Notes under the pieces: generated by a model
Told to the model about the DNA's origin: nothing
What the model saw: the letters and a program-made list of their open reading frames with translations, nothing else
Database searches by the model: none
From: JADFRG01 sp048054495
Lineage (GTDB): Bacteria > Chloroflexota > Anaerolineae > Anaerolineales > E44-bin32
Direction of reading: 5' to 3'
DNA length: 15,338 nt
NCBI GenBank assembly: GCA_048054495.1
Contig: JBGMQN010000084.1
Location: forward strand, 1-15,338
In this document: one piece after another, positions 1-6,830 of the stretch
Position numbering within the stretch: position 1 is the stretch's first letter
Layout of the letters: each line of letters begins with the position of its first letter
Translations under genes and position numbers: made by a program

Positions 1-15
1 TGACGATTCATTCAA

Positions 16-44
16 TGTCATTGCGAGCGTAGCGAAGCAATCTC
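16..44. repeat. Dispersed TGTCATTGCGAG...GCAATCTC repeat overlapping the valS stop codon
   Basis: The 29 bases begin TGTCATTGCGAG and end AAGCAATCTC, with ATTGC/GCAAT arms forming an imperfect palindrome. From memory, very similar intergenic repeats occur in many copies in unrelated bacterial genomes, including Chloroflexota. Only one copy is in this window, so repetition cannot be shown here. On the minus strand it supplies the last eight codons (EIASLRSQ) and the stop of valS. Confidence 0.6.
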
Positions 45-2591
45 CTCCAATGCCGCCAGCTGCCCCTCGAGCTTGGCGGCAGTTCCCTTCAGCTCCTGCA
101 GCTTCTCACGTTCCTTCCCCACCACTTCGGCCGGAGCTCTTTCACTGAACTCGCTGGCAAGCAACGCCTCAAGCCGCTCCACTTGCTCGCCCACCGCCTC
201 CAACTCTTTGGCTATGCGCATGCGCTCCTGCTTCGGATCTCTGAGCCCCTCCAGCGGAATGTAGGCCTCGATCTGGCCCGCCACCAGGGGAATAGCATCT
301 TCGGGGGGCTGCAGGTCCGCTTCGATCTGCACCGCTTCCGGATCCAGTCGGGCTAGCCAGGCCAGGGCTGCTCGGTTGGCCTCGAGGAAATCGGCCAGGT
401 CACCCGCCCTGATCGCGACCGGAATTTTCTGAGCGGCCTTCACCTCCTTTTCCGAGCGGAGGTTACGAATAGCGACAACGAGCTCCTGCAGCGGTTGGAA
501 CGCGGCCACACTTTCCAATTCCCATGGCTCCACAGGTCCAGCCTCCGGCCAATTGGCGATGATCAACGCATCTTCCCAGCCGTGCTCAGGGCCGAATTGG
601 GCCGGGTGCCGCTCGCATGCCGCCTTCAGAAGACCATAGAGCTCCTCCGTCACGAAGGGAATGAAAGGATGCAGCAGGCGAAGCGTGCTGTCGTAGATAT
701 GGACCAAAGTACGCGCCGTCAACCAGGCACGGTCCCCTCCTTCGCCGGTCTGGATCTTGGAGATTTCCAGATACCAATCCGCGAATTCGCCCCAAAAGAA
801 CTCGTAGATCTGTCGGCCGGCCTCCCCATATTGATGCCGCTCGAAAAGTCGATCCACGTCCCGGATCACCTGGTTCAACCGAGCAAGAACCCACCGGTCG
901 GAATCCGTGCGCGTGGGTTCCCCCTCCGGTGCTCCTGGCGCAGCCTCAATGGCGTTCAGGACCAGTCTTCCCGCATTCCAGAGCTTGTTGGCAAAGTTTC
1001 GGTTGGCTGCCAGGCGCTCCATGCTCAGGCTCATGTCCTGGCCCGGAGACGAGCCTGTCAGTAGCGTGAACCGCAGCGCATCGGTCCCGAACTCGTCCAT
1101 GATTTCCAGTGGATCGATCACGTTTCCGAGCGTCTTGCTCATTTTTCGCCCATCGGCGTCTCTAACGAGTCCGTGCAAATACACCGTACTGAACGGGACC
1201 ACACCTGTAAACTCCAGGCCGGTCATGATCATGCGCGCCACCCAGAAAAAGAGGATGTCGTATCCGGTTTCCATGAGCGTGGTCGGGTAATAGGTTTTTA
1301 GATCTTCGGTCTCGGTCGGCCATCCCAGCGTGGAGAACGGCCACAAGGCCGAGGAAAACCATGTATCGAGCACATCCGGATCCTGCTCGATGTTCGTGGA
1401 TTCACATGCGGCACACTGCGTGGGCGCTTCTCGCGCAACGGTGATCTCCCCGCAATCGCCGCAATGCCACGCGGGGATGCGGTGGCCCCACCACAGCTGA
1501 CGAGAGATACACCAATCTCGGATGTTCTCCAGCCAGTTGAAGTAGACCTTCGCAAAGCGTTCGGGAACCACCTCGATTCGACCCTCCCGCACGGCCTCGA
1601 TGGCGGGCTCGGCGAGCGTCTCCATGCGCACGAACCACTGAGTTGAGATCATTGGCTCGACGATCTCCCCTCCCCGCTGACTGCGCGGAACTTGCTGCAG
1701 ATACTGCTCGGTCTTTAGCGTGAGTCCGGCCGCCTCCATATCCGCCCAGAGCTTTTCCCGGCACTCGTAGCGATCCAGGCCGGCATACGGTCCCGCGGCC
1801 TCGCTCATCGTTGCGTCTTTGTTCAACGCGTTCACGATCGGTAGATTGTGTCGCTTGCCAATTTCATAATCGGCAGGATCATGGCCGGGCGTGATTTTGA
1901 GAGCTCCGGTTCCGAACTCACGATCCACATAATCATCTTCGATGACCGGTATNNNNNNNNNNNNNNNNNNNNNNNNNNNNNNNNNNNNNNNNNNNNNNNN
2001 NNNNNNNNNNNNNNNNNNNNNNNNNNNNNNNNNNNNNNNNNNNNNNNNNNNNCCGGGAGACCAGTTGATCAGATAATCGCCGCGGTAGATCAAGCCTTTC
2101 TCGTAGAGGCGAACGAACGATTCGATCACCGCGCGCGAGAGCCCTTCGTCCATGGTGAAGCGTTCTCGCTCCCAATCACAAGATGCGCCCAGCCTGCGCA
2201 GTTGTTCGGTGATGAGGCCTCCGTACTTGTCCTTCCATTCCCAGGCTCGTTCAAGGAAGGCCTCCCGACCGAGCTCGGAAGAGCTGGTGCCTTCGCTCTC
2301 CAGCTGCTTCTTCAATTGCAGCTCCGTAGCGATGCTGGCGTGGTCGCTGCCCGGCACCCACAAGGTCGGCACACCTTTCATTCGGCTGTGGCGGATCATC
2401 AGATCTTCGATGGCGACGAACATGGCGTGCCCGATGTGCAGCCTATCGGTCACGTTGGGAGGCGGCATCGAGATCACAAATGGCGATCCCTCGCCACGGG
2501 GACGGAAGTATCCGCTCTGTTCCCACCATTCGTAGAGGCGCTCCTCGACGGTAGAGAAGTCGTAAGCCTTGTTTACCTGAATATCGGCCAT
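18..2591 (-). CDS. valS: Valyl-tRNA synthetase (class I), interrupted by a scaffold gap
   Basis: This enzyme charges tRNA-Val with valine in the cytoplasm and edits misacylated threonine. Visible motifs are HIGH at residues 52-55 (NVTDRLHIGHAMF), a CxxC-x12-CxxC zinc-type cluster near 377-396, KMSK near 483 of the gapped product (GRKMSKTLGNV), and the C-terminal coiled-coil arm (SERAPAEVVGKEREKL) typical of ValRS. I chose the ATG at 2591 because AGGGAGG lies just upstream. An in-frame TTG at 2609 would start immediately after the T-box terminator and adds six unlikely residues. One hundred Ns at 1953-2052 fall between NWSP and IPVIEDDYVD. Family members carry about 75 residues there, including the start of the editing domain, so the true protein is near 900 residues and the gap is larger than drawn. 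The last residues (EIASLRSQ) are encoded by a dispersed repeat. The gene appears monocistronic under T-box control. Confidence 0.97.
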   Translation of the reverse strand: MADIQVNKAYDFSTVEERLYEWWEQSGYFRPRGEGSPFVISMPPPNVTDRLHIGHAMFVAIEDLMIRHSRMKGVPTLWVPGSDHASIATELQLKKQLESEGTSSSELGREAFLERAWEWKDKYGGLITEQLRRLGASCDWERERFTMDEGLSRAVIESFVRLYEKGLIYRGDYLINWSPXXXXXXXXXXXXXXXXXXXXXXXXXXXXXXXXXXIPVIEDDYVDREFGTGALKITPGHDPADYEIGKRHNLPIVNALNKDATMSEAAGPYAGLDRYECREKLWADMEAAGLTLKTEQYLQQVPRSQRGGEIVEPMISTQWFVRMETLAEPAIEAVREGRIEVVPERFAKVYFNWLENIRDWCISRQLWWGHRIPAWHCGDCGEITVAREAPTQCAACESTNIEQDPDVLDTWFSSALWPFSTLGWPTETEDLKTYYPTTLMETGYDILFFWVARMIMTGLEFTGVVPFSTVYLHGLVRDADGRKMSKTLGNVIDPLEIMDEFGTDALRFTLLTGSSPGQDMSLSMERLAANRNFANKLWNAGRLVLNAIEAAPGAPEGEPTRTDSDRWVLARLNQVIRDVDRLFERHQYGEAGRQIYEFFWGEFADWYLEISKIQTGEGGDRAWLTARTLVHIYDSTLRLLHPFIPFVTEELYGLLKAACERHPAQFGPEHGWEDALIIANWPEAGPVEPWELESVAAFQPLQELVVAIRNLRSEKEVKAAQKIPVAIRAGDLADFLEANRAALAWLARLDPEAVQIEADLQPPEDAIPLVAGQIEAYIPLEGLRDPKQERMRIAKELEAVGEQVERLEALLASEFSERAPAEVVGKEREKLQELKGTAAKLEGQLAALEEIASLRSQ
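1953..2052. other. Assembly gap (100 N) inside valS
   Basis: Exactly 100 Ns, a standard placeholder length. The flanks are not duplicated, so real sequence is missing. By comparison with the usual ValRS spacing between NWCP and the IPIIADEYVD region, about 225 bp should be here. The frame staying open across the Ns is a coincidence of placeholder length. Confidence 0.95.
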
Positions 2592-2610
2592 AGAGCCTCC
2601 CTTAAGCAAA

Positions 2611-2884
2611 ATACCCTCTCGTCCTTGAGGACGAGAGGGTCAGTCTCCCGCGGTACCACCTCAATTCGCCGAGATCGGCGCTCTCAGTCGCCGGGAGTAG
2701 TTTCCCGGCGGGTCCGGCTGTAACGGGCTCCCCGCGCCGTTCTACTCCCCTTGCGGGTTTCTTCGGCGGCATGCCCCGGGCGACTTTCGGTTTCCGCTGC
2801 TGTGGGGGCTCTCAGACTCTGGCCCCACCTTCTCTGCCAGCGCTCGGAAGCCTACTCCTCCCGGGAAGATCTTATTGGGTTGTG
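2611..2884 (-). promoter_or_regulatory. T-box riboswitch leader of valS
   Basis: On the minus strand the leader contains the canonical T-box AGGTGGTACCGCG (2661-2649). Its UGGU bulge fits the ACCA end of tRNA-Val. Stem I can be followed: a CCCGGG arm, the AGGAGTA side of the specifier loop, a TTCCG/CGGAA upper stem, an AGAGA motif and a distal GTGGGG/CCCCAC hairpin. The 3' side of the specifier loop reads GAAAGTCG, putting a GTC valine codon at 2784-2782 in the usual AA-NNN-purine setting. Uncharged tRNA-Val would pair with both sites, stabilise the antiterminator and permit valS transcription; charged tRNA would favour the terminator. The specifier matches the regulated gene, which makes the call strong. 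The pairing was done by eye. Confidence 0.96.
2614..2639 (-). terminator. Intrinsic terminator of the valS T-box
   Basis: A perfect 11-bp stem (CCCTCTCGTCC / GGACGAGAGGG) with a four-base loop is followed on the minus strand by TATTTT. It lies between the T-box and the valS Shine-Dalgarno sequence, where the regulated terminator of a T-box belongs. Confidence 0.93.
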
Positions 2885-2890
2885 GTTCGG

Positions 2891-2896
2891 ATTATA
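2891..2896 (-). promoter_or_regulatory. -10 element of the valS T-box promoter
   Basis: A perfect TATAAT lies on the minus strand, predicting a start near 2884, just before stem I. The -35 region 17 bases upstream (TCGATC) is weak. Confidence 0.65.
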
Positions 2897-2982
2897 GCAG
2901 CGAGCGGTCGATAGATCGAGCGCGAGCGGATATCCGCACCCTAAACCCGCGTTTGTTTCACACTCATGTCTATTGCAGGAAC

Positions 2983-3954
2983 TCAGCTTTCTTCAACTTG
3001 TGGCAACTTTCCGGTCCCCCGCAACGGACCGCCCCAGTCCTCCGGAAAGAGCTCCAACGCGCGCTTGGCAGCCTTGACGATATCCTTATCCCGGTCGAAT
3101 TGAACCTGATAAACCGCCATTCTAGCCTCTGGCGTGTGCCACTCGATGAGCCTCAGCAGCGCCACCATGCGGGAGCGGTGGTTGTCTGCCTCGACCATGC
3201 TTCCATCCTCTCCCAGGATAAACCCCGTGCGTGGGTTTTCAAGCACCTCGACCAGCACCGGTACCGCGGCCAGGTGATTGAGCGAGGCGAGTTTCTGCAC
3301 GGAGGCATACGCCATATCCAGGTCAGCCAAGCGCATGCAGCGGAATTTATGGAGGTGGATCATGGTCAGCACCGCGGTTTCTTTGACCATTGGATCGGGG
3401 TCGTCAACGGCAGCTTCGATCTCTTCGACAAGGTTGTCCTGCTGCGCCACCCCCGGGCGGTTGGCAAATTCCACTGCCGCTCGCTCTCGAGGGCCCGCGT
3501 CGGATCGACGCATATCGAAATCGGTTCGCGCGCGTTGGATGAGCCGACCGGCCTGGGTGGTGACAACGGTCGTTTCCTCTTGCTGCACTAGCTTTTCAAG
3601 TTCTTCTTCAGGGGCGTCCAACAGGTAGAGGGCGTGCTCGATAGACGGAGTCAGTAGCGGATCATCCAGCTTCAGCAGCTCGTTCAGGTACTCCCGCAGC
3701 ATATGCTGGCCGGGCTGACTCCGAACCCCACGCGCACGGTCCCGCCATTCGTTGACCTCCGCTGCCAGATCGCGTTGGCGGTCGCGCAAGAGGCGCTGCT
3801 TTTCCCGGAGCGGCTTCCGCTGTTCGGGACTGGCTTCAAGGAGTTGGCGTCCGAGCTCGTCGAGTTCATCCCCTGTGGCGATGAACTCACGTTGGATCGA
3901 ATCTGCCTTGCTATCGAGCGCCTGCTGTACCTGGCGCAGGCCGAGCCCTATCAC
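2983..3954 (-). CDS. Alpha-helical HEAT/ARM-like protein of unknown function
   Basis: 323 residues, not recognised as a named family. Residues about 15-75 are highly charged and probably coiled coil (QRKPLREKQRLLRDRQRDL). From about residue 85 the chain looks like a series of helical pairs in the style of HEAT/armadillo repeats, for example DPDPMVKETAVLTMIHLHK and NHLAAVPVLVEVLENP. There is no signal peptide or membrane segment, so it is probably cytoplasmic and a protein-protein scaffold; that role is inference. The GTG start at 3954 is supported by GGGGAGGG nine bases upstream and an in-frame TAA 24 bases upstream. It has its own promoter at 4061-4089, divergent from ruvB, and could read through into the valS leader because no terminator is visible after it. 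Confidence 0.85.
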   Translation of the reverse strand: MIGLGLRQVQQALDSKADSIQREFIATGDELDELGRQLLEASPEQRKPLREKQRLLRDRQRDLAAEVNEWRDRARGVRSQPGQHMLREYLNELLKLDDPLLTPSIEHALYLLDAPEEELEKLVQQEETTVVTTQAGRLIQRARTDFDMRRSDAGPRERAAVEFANRPGVAQQDNLVEEIEAAVDDPDPMVKETAVLTMIHLHKFRCMRLADLDMAYASVQKLASLNHLAAVPVLVEVLENPRTGFILGEDGSMVEADNHRSRMVALLRLIEWHTPEARMAVYQVQFDRDKDIVKAAKRALELFPEDWGGPLRGTGKLPQVEES

Positions 3955-4060
3955 AATACGCGTCCCTCCCCGGTATTAGCCGTGAAAAAGAGTGTCAGAA
4001 AGAATGCCTGCTCGAGTAAATCGTTCAACTCGCCAAGAAGGGTGTGACTCCCAAGATCTG

Positions 4061-4089
4061 AGTATAGTGAAGGATATTTTTGAGGTCAA
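4061..4089 (-). promoter_or_regulatory. Sigma70-type promoter of the HEAT-like gene
   Basis: On the minus strand TTGACC (4089-4084) is followed after 17 bases by TATACT (4066-4061); each hexamer matches consensus at five of six positions. The predicted start near 4054 gives an untranslated leader of about 100 bases. Confidence 0.72.
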
Positions 4090-4104
4090 CCGGGCCCCTG
4101 TACC

Positions 4105-4130
4105 ATGCATCGCCATGTATGGAGATGCAT
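4105..4130. promoter_or_regulatory. Near-perfect 26-bp palindrome between divergent genes, candidate operator
   Basis: The arms are ATGCATC (4105-4111) and GATGCAT (4124-4130), with inner CCAT/ATGG around a two-base centre and a single mismatch (4112/4123). It ends over the -35 position of the proposed ruvB promoter and lies 15 bp upstream of the -35 of the divergent promoter. That is the usual place for a dimeric repressor site acting on ruvB. TGCATACCC occurs twice, at 4126-4134 and 4137-4145, one helical turn apart, and overlaps its right arm. The regulator is unknown; an SOS-type repressor is one possibility because ruvB is often SOS controlled. Confidence 0.55.
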
Positions 4131-4157
4131 ACCCATTGCATACCCTTCCTGTATAAT
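4129..4157 (+). promoter_or_regulatory. Proposed ruvB promoter with perfect -10 TATAAT
   Basis: TATAAT at 4152-4157 is perfect. The hexamer 17 bases upstream (ATACCC) is weak, so an activator or a relaxed -35 would be needed. The predicted transcription start (about 4164) coincides with the GTG start codon of ruvB. Confidence 0.55.
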
Positions 4158-4163
4158 CCCCCC

Positions 4164-5344
4164 GTGGCCGTGGAAAAAGAGCGTCTCGTATCGCCGACAC
4201 GCCAGGAATCTGAGCCGGCAAAGCTGCGCCCGACGCACCTGTCTGAAATGATCGGGCAGGACCGCGTTCGAGACAACGTGTCTATTCTCATTCAGGCTGC
4301 CAAGGGCAGGGAAGAGCCGCTGGACCATGTGCTCTTCTACGGTCCGCCCGGCCTGGGCAAAACCACGATGGCCCACATTCTCTGCAATGAGATGGGCTCA
4401 AATCTGAAGATTACTTCAGGGCCGGCCATCGAGCGTGCGGGTGATCTGGCCGCGATNNNNNNNNNNNNNNNNNNNNNNNNNNNNNNNNNNNNNNNNNNNN
4501 NNNNNNNNNNNNNNNNNNNNNNNNNNNNNNNNNNNNNNNNNNNNNNNNNNNNNNNNATCTGAAGATTACTTCAGGGCCGGCCATCGAGCGTGCGGGTGAT
4601 CTGGCCGCGATTCTTACCAACCTGCATTCGATCGACGTGCTCTTTATTGATGAGATCCATCGGCTTGGACGCGCCGTAGAGGAGATCCTGTACCCGGCCA
4701 TGGAGGAATTCGCCCTGGATCTCACAATTGGCAAGGGCCCCAGCGCCCGATCGATCCGCTTGAGCCTACCCAAGTTTACCGTTGTGGGTGCAACGACACG
4801 TCTGGCATTACTCACGTCGCCGCTCAGGGCCCGCTTTGGGGCCGTGCACCGGCTCGACTTCTATGACCTCGCATCCATGGAAGCGATCGTCACCCGCGCG
4901 GGCGACATCCTGGAAGTCGAAATCGATCCAGATGGAGTGGAGGAGATCGCCTGCCGCGCGCGTGGGACGCCGCGGGTCGCGCTTCGATTGCTGAGGCGGG
5001 TGCGGGACTATGCTCAGGTCCGGGCGGACGGCAGGATCACCCGCCCCGTTGCTATCGAGGCGCTGGCTCTTCTCGACATCGATGACCTTGGCCTGGACGA
5101 TTCCGATCGAAGGGTGTTGACGACGGTCATCGAGAAGTACGATGGCGGACCGGTAGGGCTGCATACGATCGCGGCCTCGCTAAGCGAAGAGCCCGACACG
5201 ATCATGGACGTAGTGGAGCCCTATCTACTGCAGCTGGGATTCATCGATCGCACCCCGCAGGGAAGAGTAGCCACCTCCCGCGCCTATGAGCATATGGGCC
5301 TCGAGCCGCCGCCCTCCCCCCAGGCCCGCTTACCCGAGATGTGA
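4164..5344 (+). CDS. ruvB: Holliday junction branch-migration helicase RuvB (split only by an assembly artefact)
   Basis: RuvB is the hexameric AAA+ motor that, with RuvA, drives branch migration of Holliday junctions. As written the gene is split by 100 Ns plus a 55-bp exact duplication. Removing those 155 bases leaves 1026 bp, exactly 342 codons, and restores a seamless 341-residue RuvB of normal length. In the restored protein Walker A GPPGLGKT is at 60-67, Walker B DEIH at 111-114, sensor I GATTR ends at 161, the arginine finger is in TSPLRARFG (R170), sensor II is GTPRVALRLLRR, and the C-terminal winged helix includes YLLQLGFIDRTPQGR. The start is GTG at 4164 (or GTG 4170), matching the family's EERLVSP beginning; a TTG at 4080 would add 28 unrelated residues. 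No Shine-Dalgarno is visible. First gene of a ruvB-DUF2905-queA operon. Confidence 0.96.
4402..4456 (+). repeat. 55-bp exact duplicate, left copy (contig-end overlap)
   Basis: These 55 bases are identical to 4557-4611 on the other side of the N run. The copy encodes LKITSGPAIERAGDLAAI of RuvB, which occurs once in the family. Two contigs ending in the same 55-mer, probably a k-mer length, were scaffolded instead of merged. Confidence 0.97.
4457..4556. other. Spurious assembly gap (100 N) inside ruvB
   Basis: The flanking contig ends overlap by 55 bp, so the true gap length is negative and no sequence is missing. Collapsing it restores ruvB in frame. Confidence 0.95.
4557..4611 (+). repeat. 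55-bp exact duplicate, right copy
   Basis: Identical to 4402-4456. It continues directly into the Walker B region of RuvB, as the family requires. Confidence 0.97.
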
Positions 5345-5377
5345 GCTGCGGCTCAAGAGTTCACCCACTCCGGCTCC

Positions 5378-5614
5378 ATGCTTGACATTGCGAATATAGG
5401 TCGTTTGCTCGTCTTTCTGGGTCTCGGCCTCGCAGCGATCGGCGCGCTGTTGTGGGGCCTGAGCCGGACCAAGCTGCCGGTTGGACAGCTACCCGGGGAT
5501 CTTCAATTTGAATTCGGCAATGTTTCCTGCTTCGTCCCCCTGGCCACCGTGGTGGTTCTCAGCCTGCTGCTCACCCTTATCCTGAACGTGATCCTTCGCC
5601 TCCTGAACAAGTAA
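5378..5614 (+). CDS. DUF2905 family small membrane protein
   Basis: 78 residues with two membrane helices (about 7-28 and 52-75) joined by a short loop, LPVGQLPGDLQFEFGNVSCF, that carries the LPGD...GN pattern typical of DUF2905. Its biochemical role is unknown. It lies 33 bp after ruvB and 3 bp before queA. From memory, that position between ruvB and queA is recurrent for this family, so the operon context supports the call. The ATG at 5378 has no clear Shine-Dalgarno. Confidence 0.9.
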   Translation: MLDIANIGRLLVFLGLGLAAIGALLWGLSRTKLPVGQLPGDLQFEFGNVSCFVPLATVVVLSLLLTLILNVILRLLNK

Positions 5615-5617
5615 AGC

Positions 5618-6640
5618 TTGCGCACCTCCGACTTCGACTACGACCTGCCACCGGATCGGATCGCGCAGGAACCCGCCGAGCCAAGAGACAGCTCCAGGCT
5701 GATGGTTCTCGACCGCAGCACCGGTCAGATCGAGCACCATCATTTTCGCGATCTTCCAGGATTTCTACGATCGCACGATGCGCTGATCCTCAACGAGACG
5801 CGTGTGATCCGGGCAAGGTTGTCGGCCGCTAAGCTTCCGGATGGAGGCAAGGCGGAAATTCTGCTCCTGAAGCGGCGCGGGCCGATGGCCTGGGAGGCAA
5901 TGGTCGGCGGAAAGGGAATTCGGCCGGGCAAGCAGCTCGAGGTTGAGCGTCGCCTTCGCTGCGAAATTCTGGAGGACCTGGGCGGACCGAGGAGACTGGT
6001 TCAATTTAGTTCGCCCATCACTCCGCTCCTGGATGAGATCGGATCGCCCCCGGTCCCGCCGTACATCCGGAAGCCCCTCCGATCGGCCGACGAATATCAG
6101 ACGGTGTACGCGAAGCATCCTGGCTCCGCCGCCGCTCCCACCGCCGGGCTGCATTTCACGAACGACGTACTGGCCGACCTTGAGCGGCGGGGCGTCGCCA
6201 TTGCAGCCGTTACTCTGCACATCGGGCTGGATACGTTTGCCCCGGTCACGGTCGAGGCGCCTGACCAGCATCCGATTCACACCGAATGGTGCCGCGTATC
6301 GGATGCGGTGGTTGCCGCGGTGCGCGGCGCTGTGGGAACGGGCGGGCGCGTAATTGCGGTCGGAACGACCTCCGTTCGCGCCCTGGAGACCGCTTCCCGG
6401 CAGGCCACCCGCGAGGAGATCATCCGCTCCTTTGAGGGGCCCACGGATCTGTTTATCTTGCCTGGCTACGAATTCCGAGCGGTGGGCGCGATGCTCACCA
6501 ACTTCCATCTCCCCCGGTCTACCCTGCTGATGATGGTTTCGGCATTTGCCGGCAGAGAGCGCATCCTGCAGGCGTACGACGTCGCGATAGCCGCGGGGTA
6601 TCGTTTCTATTCGTTCGGCGACGCGATGCTGATCCTGTGA
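5618..6640 (+). CDS. queA: S-adenosylmethionine:tRNA ribosyltransferase-isomerase QueA
   Basis: QueA transfers and isomerises the ribosyl moiety of S-adenosylmethionine onto preQ1 at the wobble base of GUN-anticodon tRNAs, giving epoxyqueuosine. The 340-residue length is normal. Conserved blocks are visible: SDFDYDLPPDRIAQEPAEPR at the start, PTAGLHFT, LHIGLDTFAPV, GTTSVRALE, and LTNFHLPRSTLLMMVSAFAG near the end. The TTG start at 5618 is chosen because the homologous N-terminus begins right there. It lies three bases after the DUF2905 stop, which suggests translational coupling. No terminator is visible before the next promoter at 6672, so the hairpin at 6831-6848 may also end this operon. 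Confidence 0.97.
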   Translation: MRTSDFDYDLPPDRIAQEPAEPRDSSRLMVLDRSTGQIEHHHFRDLPGFLRSHDALILNETRVIRARLSAAKLPDGGKAEILLLKRRGPMAWEAMVGGKGIRPGKQLEVERRLRCEILEDLGGPRRLVQFSSPITPLLDEIGSPPVPPYIRKPLRSADEYQTVYAKHPGSAAAPTAGLHFTNDVLADLERRGVAIAAVTLHIGLDTFAPVTVEAPDQHPIHTEWCRVSDAVVAAVRGAVGTGGRVIAVGTTSVRALETASRQATREEIIRSFEGPTDLFILPGYEFRAVGAMLTNFHLPRSTLLMMVSAFAGRERILQAYDVAIAAGYRFYSFGDAMLIL

Positions 6641-6671
6641 TGCTCCTACCCGAGCTCTTTAATTGGGGCGA

Positions 6672-6700
6672 TTGACATGCATTTGCTGCTGTGAGATACT
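6672..6700 (+). promoter_or_regulatory. Strong sigma70-type promoter with extended -10
   Basis: A perfect TTGACA (6672-6677), a 17-base spacer, then GATACT (6695-6700) preceded by TGA, an extended -10. The predicted start is near 6707. It is independent of queA, which ends 31 bp upstream, and drives only the short unit below. Confidence 0.8.
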
Positions 6701-6741
6701 CCTCACGGTTCAGAAAGAACAATCTCATAGTCGAGGAGGTG

Positions 6742-6804
6742 ATGCCCATGAGTAGTAACTCTCATGAACGTAGCGCTGCGGCATCCCTCCTTAGCCTAAG
6801 CTGA
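6742..6804 (+). CDS. Possible 20-residue serine-rich microprotein
   Basis: An ATG at 6742 (second ATG in frame at 6748) opens a 20-codon frame encoding MPMSSNSHER followed by an Ala/Ser/Leu-rich tail and TGA. GAGGAGG (6733-6739) is a strong Shine-Dalgarno but lies only two bases before the first ATG; the spacing to the second (eight bases) is ideal, giving an 18-residue product. The frame ends inside the loop of the 12-bp hairpin. Seven of the twenty residues are serine. Its small size makes coding status uncertain. The strong ribosome site and dedicated promoter are the arguments for it; the RNA structure could be an alternative explanation. Confidence 0.35.
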   Translation: MPMSSNSHERSAAASLLSLS

Positions 6805-6830
6805 GAAGATGCCGCAGCGCAAAAGGTAGA

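Noticed and set aside
495..1064. 189-codon plus-strand frame
   Set aside because: Lies wholly opposite valS; a shadow frame of GC-rich coding DNA.
2592..2609. valS start at TTG 2609
   Set aside because: Would begin just after the T-box terminator; the ATG at 2591 has a strong ribosome site and a family-like N-terminus.
2983..3954. Naming the helical protein as a specific HEAT-repeat lyase or structural maintenance protein
   Set aside because: Only general alpha-solenoid and coiled-coil character is visible; no diagnostic motif.
4080..4163. N-terminal extension of RuvB from TTG 4080
   Set aside because: The 28 residues do not resemble RuvB, and they run through the palindrome and the -10 element.
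4637..5344. Separate short gene starting at GTG 4637
   Set aside because: It is simply the RuvB body from Walker B onward, cut off by the artefactual gap and duplication.
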